Shown piece after piece: positions 55,812-64,000 of a DNA stretch of 64,000 bases. The notes under the pieces were generated by a model. The model searched no databases. It was given only the letters and a program-made list of their open reading frames with translations, and was not told where the DNA came from. The first letter of the stretch is position 1, and every line of letters begins with the position of its first letter. Both the position numbers and the translations under genes were made by a program. This stretch comes from Periplaneta americana (lineage: Eukaryota; Arthropoda; Insecta; Blattodea; Blattidae). The stretch is from NCBI RefSeq assembly GCF_040183065.1, contig NC_091121.1:66253787-66317786 (forward strand), in the 5' to 3' direction.

Positions 55812-56690
55812 ACTTGATTCTCAAAATTGTGGTTGAACACTTCATAGGTACTCGTATTTGCGACAATCTTCAAAAAAGCTAATCGTACTTGCCGCCATTT
55901 TCAGCTTAAAAGGTCCACTGACTCCACCATCACCGAAAAAAATAATTGTCAGTTTATTCACGGCCACCTAGAACAATCAGCTGTTCGCTACAAGCTCCTG
56001 TTGAACGAAATATCGCACAAGATATCCACCAGCGAGGGGTAGCTTTCAATTGTTGCATGCACTCTCATTTTTAGTGAAAAAAGGCATGCACAATTGAATG
56101 CATTTCGTTCACTTTTGGTTGCGTAAAGTTGAAAGAAAAGTTGAACTGTATAGTAGATGCACCTTATCTAAGGGCAATTGTTGATCATGCATTTATGTCT
56201 AAGCTTAATTATACATTCAGCGCTTTTGAGAGTGTTGCTGTTACTTGCAAATCAGGAAGGAAATAAACTCATTTTATACTATCCGTATTCGAGAAGTAGG
56301 CATTTAGTATTTAGAATTATTAATCTCCCTTATTCGCTCTAAGTTGTCATTAATAATTGATCTTGTGACATAAACAGTGTCTCCATTTGAGAACACCAGC
56401 CTACATTACAGGAGATTATTTATGTCATCTAGTGAGACTCTGGTGCATGAACTCGCGATAGCTTTTTTTCTCCTTCCAGTGATGATAATGTAAAAAGATG
56501 TAACTACATATTATATTGTGTGTACTACGTGTAAGAGAGTGAGATTCATATGATCGTACACTATACACATCTTATAAATAGAGCATTCCTGGTCATGGGA
56601 TCGACATCACACAGGGCCACTACTAAGACATCACACAACAATAACATACATTTTATATTTCCCGTAGATGGAAGATAAATTTTTTCTATT
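55812..56690. other. 0.9 kb without a recognisable gene
   Basis: Only short frames. No inverted terminal repeats or conserved exon were recognised. Confidence 0.45.
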
Positions 56691-56762
56691 GCTCACGTCA
56701 GGAATCAAACCTCGAACCACTTGGTTGGGAACTGCATGCGCTATCCACAAGGCCCAGGAAAA
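56690..56762 (-). mobile_element. tRNA-derived SINE head, decayed
   Basis: The minus strand reads GGGCCTTGTGGATAGCGCAT (A box), then GGTTCGAGGTTTGATTCCTG (B box). The body is not clearly preserved, and there is no complementary acceptor stem. Confidence 0.5.
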
Positions 56763-57116
56763 TTTATAGGTTATATTATGTGCTTATTTAAAGCCTTCTC
56801 AGCTGCAGCTGCCTATCAAGTCTCGAGAAATTGTAGTATCAGGGCATCTCTAAAACATATTTAATTAATGTAATGTTAAATATGAGACTCTTGATATGTC
56901 ATTAGTCATTACTAAAGGCGTAACAAGATTGCTAATAACGCTGATTCCTATCTTTCTCTGTATATTGTCATGTTCTGAAACATTTCACACCATATCAGAA
57001 GAGACGGTGAACTTTCCTGCTTATAGAGATATTATTGTCGTTTAAATACAGCTCTCGGTGCAGTCTTGAAGATTCAGATTCATACTAACTGTATTATCCT
57101 TGTACCAGTACCTATT

Positions 57117-57164
57117 TACCTTAGAATCTATTCCAGTCAATACCTTAGAATCTATTCCAGTCAA
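57117..57164. repeat. Perfect 24-bp tandem duplication
   Basis: TACCTTAGAATCTATTCCAG plus TCAA is repeated twice with no mismatch, about 45 bp beyond the TMEM67 stop, within the presumed 3' UTR. Confidence 0.97.
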
Positions 57165-57207
57165 GCATCTACCCATGTCACAAACCCTTTCTTAATTGCA
57201 TGAGAAG

Positions 57208-57288
57208 TCACACCAGAAACCTCTCGTCAATAAGAGTTTTCTTGGCCAGATTGTTTCTGCCACCTACTCTCCTTATGATAACAAGAAT
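57208..57288 (-). CDS. TMEM67: TMEM67 terminal exon with stop codon
   Basis: An 81-nt exon encoding ILVIIRRVGGRNNLAKKTLI, then DERFLV and a TGA stop at 57210-57208. It is the counterpart of the cytosolic tail of human meckelin ([22 protein letters not shown]). No AATAAA signal is obvious in the first few hundred bases beyond the stop, so the 3' end of the transcript is not placed. Confidence 0.93.
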   Translation of the reverse strand: MLVIIRRVGGRNNLAKKTLIDERFLV

Positions 57289-60200
57289 CTGTAAATAAAA
57301 TAAAAGTTCAGAATCTAAGAGAAAAATGACATATTTTTAATCTTCACATACTACCTGAATAATCCCCAAATTGTACACTGTGCTGTAGTGAACTTAAGAA
57401 GACTGGACCACGACCATGAAAGAAGGGCATATACCTTGTGACTTCCAAGTCAAATAAAAATATTGTTTTTTCTTTCGATTGACGTGTTTATTCTTCTTAA
57501 GAGCTATTCTTATGACATAAGTATAGTGCATACATTTTATATTTCCATGCCACAAGTGTCAAAATACAAAATGTATGAACTGTACAGAGAGTTCCTGTGC
57601 AAGGGATGTTGATAATTGTTATAGATAAAATCCAATGTATAGAAATTATGCTAAAATTAGCAATATGTATGTTCAAACCTTTGCAAAGAATGCTGTAACA
57701 ATGGCTGCTAACAGAAAGTCATGGAAGAGCACCGCCACGAAGGAAAACAGGAAAATGTCGAAAGTTGCCAAAGTGCACTCATTACCATAGAAGAGAACAT
57801 TATCAAAGGAATGACCGTTGTCTGAAAGTAATAAAATATACACTAATTTTAATAAGGATATGAATTTTTAGAGAGAGACTATAATATAAAATGTTGACTT
57901 TAACTATACTCACCAGAATATAAAATTCCTTTATCAAATACTTCTGTAAATTCAATGTCGAGTAGAGATTCAACAAACATTTTCTCTCTTACGTCATAAT
58001 CCAAATCTTTCAATGCCTGAAAGAAATTTCATAAATGATTACAGTCACATATACAATTATAATCTCCTAAAATATGTTATTTTACTATAAGAAGGCATAC
58101 ATGGACAAATTTGTGTGTATGTGCGCATGCGTGCGTGCGTCTAATGCCTACCCTCTTTACTTGCGTCATTCGGATTCTGCATATTGCGGATATATGACGG
58201 GTAAAGGTAAAGGTATCCCCGTAACATGCCATGAAGGCACTTGGGGGGGGGGCATGGAGGTAGAGCCCCATGCTTTCCATGACCTCGGCACTAGAATGAG
58301 GTGGTGTGGTCGGCACCACGCTCTGACCGCCTTTTATCCCGGGAAAGACCCGGTACTCAATTTTATAGGAGGCTGAGTGAACTTCGGGCCGTTCTGAAAG
58401 TTTGGCAACGAGAAAAAATCCTGTCACCACCTGAGATCGAACCCCGGACCTTCCAGTCCGTAGCCAGCTGCTCTACCAACTGAGCTACCCGGCCGCCCAT
58501 ATATGACAGGACTGTGACAAATTTTCAAGTTGCACACCACTTCGGCGGACCATGTTATGCATGATGTGTATCTGTGAAGAGTCGTGTGCTACAGTGAGTG
58601 TATGTGAAAGTGTTCGTGTAAGTGTAGTGTAGAGAATGCGTGATGATGAGGAAGGGAGAAGGGGAAACCTGGTGCCGGCATGCAGTCTACTCCTGTTGAA
58701 TGGCACCAAGGGCGTCGCCAGGCTTAATGTCCCCATCAGATGGACGAATCACTATCAACAGTGACATAATGTCTTCTCCTCGTATGGAATTTAATCCAGG
58801 CATATTGGTGCACAATTTAGTGATTAGAAGTTGTGCACCACCACCTCTCCTAGTCCTGAGGTAGAAATTTTACATGAAAATCTCTAACCCCACTGGGAAT
58901 CGAACCCGGTCCGGCTAGTCTGGAGGCAGACACACTACCCCAGAGCTAACTCGACAGACACAAATTCATTTGTTCTAAACACTATTATGTCTAAAAACAC
59001 ATTTTATGTTGCTCAGGAAAAGAGGATGGGACCATTACTATTAGCTATTAGGTACTGTATTTCAGAATTCAGACTTGTGGAATATATTTTCCTTTGCATC
59101 ATGGCAAAGATAGAGCCAACCTCTAAAACGTTGTTTTTCGTTACATTTACAGTAATGAAAATAACACAGATTTTTGTCTCAGAGCTGAAAGGTTGTCAAT
59201 GCTCTCTTTAAAATTACGTTACTCTAACTCAGGAGTGCTGGGAGGTTTTCATCTCACCAGGGGCAAACACTTGCTCGTTGCCTGTGGCGTTAGTTTTTAA
59301 GAGCACATTCTTTGCTGATTATATCTTCCCCAGTATATTATAACAAAACAACGCACATGGAAAATATACGCAATCGTGATCATAACATGTTTAAGAAAAC
59401 TTACAAAATACATTAAAAAGTAAAACAGGCCTAGTCTGACTTCAGTAGAGATGGTTGCCCATACTAGCTCCCACATAAATGGTTACTGTATCATATTTTC
59501 TTATTTATACATCTAAAATCTTACGTGTTCAAGAAATGCAGCTAAGAATTTATTCATATTATGATAGGCCTGGATGCTTCTATCCATATTTCCAGACATC
59601 ACTTTTGTCCTTAGACCTCCTGCACCAGCCATTGACAATCTTTTCGTAGGCAACATAACCTGCAAAAAAAAAATAATAATAATAAATAAACTCAGTGCTC
59701 TTTGAATTAAACATGTTAATTTCAACCAAGACTTAGGAAAATTCTTCTATATGAAAGAAATGGCAGGAGTACATAATCAACAAACTTCCATTCTTAACTT
59801 TGTGACATTAATAATTTCAAACCATTGCAGAACTGAAACAATCGCAATTTTAGAATAGTTTAGAACAGAGTAGATGAAGGTAATCTCTATATAGTGCTGT
59901 TTTGACATCACTAAATTTTAAAAGGTTTACATCTCTGTTAAAAATTAATAGAAATAAACATACAGACAAGCATTAGTGCCCTAACCAAGACTATCTTAGT
60001 GCTTTTAGGCACTGGTAAACATTTGAGATATTTTGGGTTCATTAATTGAAGGAGCACGGTAGCTTTCAGAGGTTTCAAACGATTTGTGGTCTCAAACTGA
60101 AAGGTACAGAATAATACAAGCAAAATATCACGTTAGATATTACCTATTTCAAATTGGTATGTTTTATAACAACATTAAATTTTATTAACAATTAGTTTTA

Positions 60201-63187
60201 TTCATTCTTAAATACACTCTTTTAACACTTACTATATAATCACTGATGAACTATTAAATTATTTAAATTAAATAAATAACGACTTCACTGTGTTAAGATT
60301 TTAAGTTAATAAAATAATGTCATAATTTAAATTGTTAACACAGTGAAATCGTTATTTATTCAATTTAAATAACTTAATACTTCATCTGTAATTACTTTTA
60401 CTCTTGTCCATCCTTTAGAAAAATTTAAAGCAACATAATAAAACTAGGTATTAATTCTTACAGAGAGAGACAGTGTAATAGATTTTAATAAAAAAAAAAC
60501 TAAATCTTCTCTCATAGTAGTAAATGAGTGCATAGATTTATAGTAAAACAAAGTGCAGTAGGTCAATACATGAACTGGTTCTGTAATGAAGGCCTCATTC
60601 GGATCACTGCAGGAAGACTGCCACAAATTTAAAAAAAGTTGATTTTGAGTTACTTATGCAGTCTAATAGTATATTTTGTATTCTACAAGGCAGAATAATG
60701 CCACAAGTTTAATTTAATGTCCTGTCCATAGATGGTACTTCAAGGAATTTGGACAATGATGTTGTTGTTTTCTAATGCCAGGCATTTGACAATAAAGTCA
60801 TTTGACCTCTTGCACTCCAATATTTTTCAAAGATATTATCATGGCCAGCCAATGAAGCACAGATTTTGAGGTGTTCCGAATCCATTTCTTGGTTTGAGTT
60901 GCACAATGGGCAGTTAGGGGACTGATATATTCCAATTCTATGCAGGTGCTTGGCCAAACAATCATGGCCTGTTGCCAATCTAAATGCAGCTACAGACGAT
61001 TTTCGTGGTAAATCGGGAATTAACTGTGGATTTTGATGCAAGGAGTTACATTTTTTCCCTTGGGATTGTGTTATCAAATTTTGTTTGTTGAAGTCTAAGT
61101 ATGTAGATTTAATCAATCTTTTCACACAGTAAAACGTAGATTTAGTAAGAGGTCTGTAAGTAGCAGTGCTGCCCTTCTTTGCTAAAGCATCCGCATTCTC
61201 GTTTCCCAGGATTCCACAATGGGATGGTATCCATTGGAATACAATTCTTTTATTGAGTGATATTAATTGAGAGAGCATTTTAGTTATTTCTGCTGTTTGA
61301 GATGGAGGTGTGTGTTTAGAGACTATTGATAGAATAGCTACTTTGGATTCTGACAATATAACTGCATTCTTAAATTTATTGATATGGCATAGAAGATTCC
61401 TGAGATTTTCATTTATTGCAATGATTTCACCATCAAAACTTGTTGTTCCATATCCAAGAGCTCTATAAAGTGAGAAGAGACAGCACGTAACACCTGCACC
61501 GGCATCTTGTTCTCTGGAGATCAAGGATCCGTCGGTGTATAAATGAAGCCAGTTTTGTGGAGGGTACCTAATATTAATTGTCTCTAAAGACAATTGTTTC
61601 AGTATTTCAATGTTTACTTCTGATTTCAGTATTTCTTCTGTTAAATTTAGATTATATTCTATATTTAATAGAGTTAAAGGGTTTGGTTTAATTTGTAAGT
61701 TTCTTTTAAATTCGGGATATTGATTTTCTGTTTTAATTCTTGAACAATGGATATGAAACTTTTTTGCGTTTTCAATCTACATAGAGGACTGTATGAATAC
61801 CAATTTTTTCCTGATAATCTGATAAGTTTTTCATATTGAATCAGTGCTTTTTCTTCTATTGTCATTTTGATGCTGTTAATATTAGTGAGGAATCTCATAG
61901 AATGTATTGGAGTTGTTTTGATTCCACCAGTAATGAGTCTGAGAGCTTGGTTTTGAACATATTCTATGTCGTTTCTGAAAGGTGAAGTAATTAAAGTTCT
62001 CCGCAGTATGTCAGCACTGGCTGTATAAACATTTTGTATGTAGTGTTCAAAGTATTCCTAGAGCATCCCCATTTCTTGGACAATTATGTTAAAATGCAAG
62101 ACAATGACCTCTAAACTTCTCATTTCTCGAGAACAGTGTTTTTTGACTTGTGGCAGTCTTCTTATAGCGGTGCGTTATACCAAATGAACAAGCTAATGAA
62201 ATACATACAGATATAATACAAATACACTGCAAGATTTAGCAAGATCTTTTTTTAAATGAGAAACGAGTAACGTACAGAATTGATAGGGGCCATCACTTTT
62301 CTGTAGTAGGACCGCAATTGGAGGGGAATTGCCATCTGGAATGTTTGTTGATCTGAACCAGGCAAAAGTCCTCTATGTCCACATAAATCTTCTTCTTCTC
62401 TCTGAAGTTGTCCTAACATCGTTTGCATATCTGTATCAGCAAAGCCATGTGCTGATCTATAAGACAAGACATTAAAAAAATTAATATCATTATACATAAA
62501 TCCATAATTTCTTTTGTTCTACATGAATATGCTTACAATGTTTCTCCCATTAAAATGCAGAAAAGTTAATTAATTACAAGTAAAACATGTATGTCATTGT
62601 CATTACAATAAATTTACCTATCTATGAATATGCCTAGAAAGGCAAAAATAGACGATATAAAACACAATTAGATTACTTCACTTTTCATACCGTAATTCGA
62701 ATAGCCTACATCTACTTTCAAATTCTCAGAATATTCTTTCGTATAAAATAATCACTTTTGTAAACATTCGACGGTTACTAATACTAATTATTATTAGGTA
62801 ACACTATAAAAAAAAGTAGAGACATTTTGTTACGGTACTAATAAGTTTTATAGCTTCTCTAAGTAGCCTGTCTTACCTTCCATGAATGTAGAATCCATAA
62901 TTTTCCAGTGCAAGAATAAAGACACTGATGTTTGCCATGGAACAAATGTCCACAAATTCATGAATTACATTCTTGATGTATCTTTCATATATAGATACCA
63001 TGAAGGTCCACTAAATAAAATATAAACACAACGTAAGTGTATATCTTTACAACAGTAATATTGTAATAGTGGTAGTGGTAATACAATAATAATGATGATG
63101 ATAATGATAATCATTAAAATAAACATAATGATCTTTTCCTTTTTCCCTTCAAGTATTAGACCCTATGGCCTGTTACGAGCCCATGGT

Positions 63188-63247
<60 letters not shown>

Positions 63248-63934
63248 GTAACCTCCTCCTGAAAAAGAATTAGAAAATAATTTTAATGGACAAATTTAAA
63301 TATCCTAGAGCAATATTTAATGAAATTGGGAACAATGATGAGGACATTAAATGCACATGATTGAAGACAGGAAGATTATAAGAAATAATAATTGAAACAT
63401 GATTGTGTGAAATGTGTCTGTCTGTGTATGTGTGGCATGCGTGTATGTACTGTACCTGTAGGAAATAAACTAGCAAATAGACCATTACTCCTACAGCAAA
63501 CTGACAAATCAAGCTTGGAGAACTGTTCTTCATGTACTCTGGTTGTGTTGTATGAAGCTCAGGATCGGCGACAGCCCAGTTTTCAACTCCAAGCACCTAG
63601 TAACAATGCAAATGATACATTAACGTCATGTATCTGTTGCAATTTACTTTGGACCACAATGCCTGTATCCATCCATTCATCCGCTCACCTTCAATATGAA
63701 AACGGTCACTACAAGCTGGAACATGAGACTAACTTTTCTCGTAGTCTGTATTTCATTCCATTCATTAGCTACAAAGTAAGTTCTCCATATACTAATAGGC
63801 TGTTCTGAAGTGTCTGATGCGTTCAGTTGACTTCGAGGTCGAATTACAGAACTCCTGGCCCTCGGCCTCTCCCAGTCAATGAAGAATATATCAATTGAAA
63901 TTTGTCTCCAAATTAAATGAATTACTTCAACTAT
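57208..63934 (-). CDS. TMEM67: Meckelin (TMEM67/MKS3), last eight exons, 5' part beyond window
   Basis: Eight exons on the minus strand join in frame (246+141+134+181+135+103+143+81 nt) into 387 codons plus stop, all with AG acceptors and GT donors. The protein matches the C-terminal 40% or so of meckelin, the multipass ciliary transition-zone protein of the MKS module, as I remember the human sequence. Landmarks are IFFIDWERPR, SIWRTYFVANEWNEIQT, VDICSMANISVF, FYIHGRSAHGFADT, SIQAYHNMNKFL, NVLFYGNECTL and the tail TLIDERFLV. Hydrophobic segments fall near residues 69-82, 110-129 and 330-360. Introns are 92, 445, 420, 2616, 1508, 92 and 390 bp. The two long ones carry a LINE, a small MITE and two SINEs. 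No exon is interrupted, so the gene looks functional. In insects meckelin is expected in ciliated sensory neurons and possibly sperm (family knowledge). Identification is secure. Exact ends rest on splice consensus plus reading frame. Confidence 0.95.
57679..57821 (-). CDS. TMEM67: TMEM67 exon, residues 314-361, last membrane segment
   Basis: A 143-nt exon, 92 bp after the previous one. It encodes DNGHSFDNVLFYGNECTL, then a long hydrophobic stretch (FDIFLFSFVAVLFHDFLL onward) that corresponds to the final transmembrane helix of meckelin. It ends in phase 0 at AAG|GTTTGA, a weaker donor than the others. Confidence 0.94.
57914..58016 (-). CDS. TMEM67: TMEM67 exon, residues 280-314
   Basis: A 103-nt exon, phase 0 in and phase 1 out. 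It encodes LKDLDYDVREKMFVESLLD, then IEFTEVFDKGILYS, matching the human run '[20 protein letters not shown]'. The donor is G|GTGAGT. Confidence 0.93.
58201..58498 (-). mobile_element. SINE, 298 bp, in a TMEM67 intron, with target duplication
   Basis: ATATATGACGG (58190-58200) and ATATATGACAGG (58499-58510) flank it. On the minus strand it starts GGCCGGGTAGCTCAGTTGGT (A box), then GGTCCGGGGTTCGATCTC (B box). The body includes GAGTACCGGGTCTTTCCCGG. The end is GGGATACCTTTACC. It lies in the same orientation as TMEM67. Fragments of this family are at 20625, 37562 and, diverged, 47490. Confidence 0.93.
58515..58962 (-). mobile_element. Long SINE, about 450 bp, in the same TMEM67 intron
   Basis: The minus strand head is TCGAGTTAGCTCTGGGGTAG (A box) and ACCGGGTTCGATTCCC (B box). 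A long body follows with AGGTGGTGGTGCACAACTTC, 'tagtgattcgtccatctgat', 'ggtgccattcaacaggagta' and 'gcaccaggtttcccc'. I remember this longer body from cockroach repeats. It abuts the SINE at 58201-58498, which may have inserted into its 3' part. Confidence 0.7.
59525..59659 (-). CDS. TMEM67: TMEM67 exon, residues 235-279
   Basis: A 135-nt, phase 0/0 exon. The variable first part (VMLPTKRLSMAGAGG) leads into the conserved SIQAYHNMNKFLAAFLEH, the counterpart of human 'SIKAYHMMNKFLGSFIDH'. The acceptor is preceded by a T-rich tract and the donor is CAC|GTAAGA. Confidence 0.95.
60254..60378. mobile_element. Hairpin MITE in a TMEM67 intron
   Basis: AAATAAATAACGACTTCACT with GTGTTAA pairs with TTAACACAGTGAAATCGTTA and TTTATT about 35 bp later. 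Flanking AT-rich bases extend the stem to about 45 bp. Non-coding. Confidence 0.75.
60740..62070 (-). mobile_element. LINE with RNase H domain, 5' truncated, in a TMEM67 intron
   Basis: The minus strand reads NTTYKMFIQPVLTYCGEL (end of the reverse transcriptase), FRNDIEYVQNQALRLITGGI, KTTPIHSMRFL, then after a frame change the RNase H ORF. The 3' end is AAATGACTTTATTGTCAAAT, GCCTGGCATTAGAAAACAAC, AACATCATT. At least two frame changes lie upstream of the RNase H part. It is sense-oriented relative to TMEM67. The clade is probably I-like or LOA-like, since it has RNase H plus a cysteine knuckle. Confidence 0.88.
60772..61593 (-). pseudogene. LINE ORF2 C-terminus: RNase H plus CCHC-type knuckle
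   Basis: A 273-codon open frame. LHLYTDGSLISREQDAGAG holds the first catalytic Asp and TSFDGEIIAINENLRNLL the Glu. VILSESKVAILSIVS has Glu where the family normally has Asp (S-D-S). QWIPSHCGILGNENADALAK holds the last Asp and the conserved His. The C-terminal CPLCNSNQEMDSEHLKIC is the cysteine-rich knuckle. The frame stays open upstream to about 61670, so the true coding region is longer than the listed start. The piece is well preserved although upstream parts are broken. Confidence 0.9.
62276..62456 (-). CDS. TMEM67: TMEM67 exon, residues 174-234
   Basis: A 181-nt exon that completes the split arginine and reads SAHGFADTDMQTMLGQLQRE, then LCGHRGLLPGSDQQTFQMAI. It aligns with human 'RSVHGYADTNMEEM' and 'CSQRGLVPNTDGQTFEIAI'. 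It ends in phase 0 at TCT|GTACGT. The 2616-bp intron that follows carries the RNase H LINE and a hairpin MITE. Confidence 0.95.
62877..63010 (-). CDS. TMEM67: TMEM67 exon, residues 130-174
   Basis: A 134-nt exon, phase 0 in and phase 2 out. It encodes FMVSIYERYIKNVIHEFVD followed by CSMANISVFIL and FYIHG, matching the meckelin block '[20 protein letters not shown]'. The last arginine codon is split by the intron (AG|GTAAGA). The 445-bp intron upstream of it, on the gene's strand, contains the (TAA)n microsatellite at 63190-63245. Confidence 0.95.
63190..63245. repeat. (TAA)n microsatellite in a TMEM67 intron
   Basis: About 18 TAA units within the 445-bp intron between the exons at 63456 and 63010. 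Confidence 0.98.
63456..63596 (-). CDS. TMEM67: TMEM67 exon, residues 83-129
   Basis: A 141-nt, phase 0/0 exon separated from the previous one by only 92 bp. It encodes VLGVENWAVADPELHTTQ, then a membrane segment (ICQFAVGVMVYLLVYFLQ). The donor is CAG|GTACAG. The position and the 'enw/qnla' start match meckelin, although the loop sequence is divergent. Confidence 0.93.
63689..63934 (-). CDS. TMEM67: TMEM67 exon (first in window), residues 1-82 of the visible part
   Basis: This 246-nt exon is phase 0 at both ends. Its acceptor follows a pyrimidine run ending TTTCAG and its donor is GTGAGC. It encodes IVEVIHLIWRQISIDIFFID, then WERPR, a variable linker, and SIWRTYFVANEWNEIQT, the most strongly conserved block of meckelin. 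A hydrophobic stretch (LMFQLVVTVFILK) at the end begins a membrane segment. The upstream exon is not in the window. Confidence 0.95.
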
Positions 63935-64000
63935 CTGAAACAAAAACGTTTGAAATCACTACTAAGGTGTATAAGATTCGTAACTATTTCTGGCTATGAA

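Noticed and set aside
58074-58430. Overlapping open frames of 100 and 117 codons
   Set aside because: They are read-through of the SINE at 58201-58498. The same peptide (MESMGLYLHAPPPSAFMACY) appears at 37447-37638 in another copy of that SINE.

Overview
This is AT-rich, intron- and transposon-dominated insect DNA. It is most likely from a cockroach. The repeat families (a tRNA-headed SINE ending in 'cgttaaataa', a LINE whose reverse-transcribed tail is a (GTAA)n-type repeat, and frequent 'taggccta' words) look like those I remember from Periplaneta americana. That assignment is from memory and no search was run. The meckelin and RGK-GTPase exons are clearly animal, and their introns are of insect style.

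Host genes. (1) 57.2-63.9 kb, minus strand: the last eight exons of TMEM67/meckelin, 387 codons ending in a stop, all GT-AG and all in phase. The 5' part of the gene lies beyond the right edge. (2) 6180-6430, plus strand: the terminal coding exon of an RGK-family small GTPase (Rad/Gem/Rem/Drosophila Rgk type), with a polyadenylation signal just after the stop. Its other exons are not in the window, so its last intron runs leftward beyond base 1. (3) Two weaker candidates: a terminal exon with 3' UTR at 37.9-38.2 kb (minus strand) and a possible first coding exon at 39.75 kb (plus strand). Neither product is recognised.

Mobile DNA fills most of the rest. DNA transposons include a 1657-bp Tc1-like element with an IR/DR terminal layout (32.17-33.83 kb), an internally deleted mariner (41.53-42.43 kb), a pogo-like element with the start of its transposase (26.26-27.16 kb), three hAT elements (42.5-43.7, 45.1-47.2 and about 52.0-52.75 kb), a PIF/Harbinger-like element (53.46-54.83 kb), a Mutator-like non-autonomous element with an 11-bp target duplication (11.22-12.43 kb), and many foldback elements and MITEs with long inverted repeats. 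LINEs include a family that has inserted into another LINE (27.3-28.9 kb) and into a hAT element (46.0-46.95 kb, 17-bp target duplication), fragments of a third family (31.2-31.8, 48.6-48.9 and 51.4-51.6 kb), and a sense-oriented copy with an RNase H domain inside a TMEM67 intron. At least four tRNA-derived SINE families are present, several with clear target-site duplications.

Layout. 0-6 kb: foldback elements and transposase scraps. 6-7.3 kb: RGK exon and repeats. 7.3-22 kb: repeats, MITEs and unrecognised AT-rich DNA. 22.8-24.7 kb: a duplicated unit carrying a small coding exon. 25-34 kb: dense transposons. 34-41 kb: quieter DNA with the two weak exon candidates. 41.5-55.8 kb: dense DNA transposons with nested LINEs and SINEs. 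57-64 kb: TMEM67. No complete host gene, rRNA, genuine tRNA gene, CRISPR array or viral element was found.
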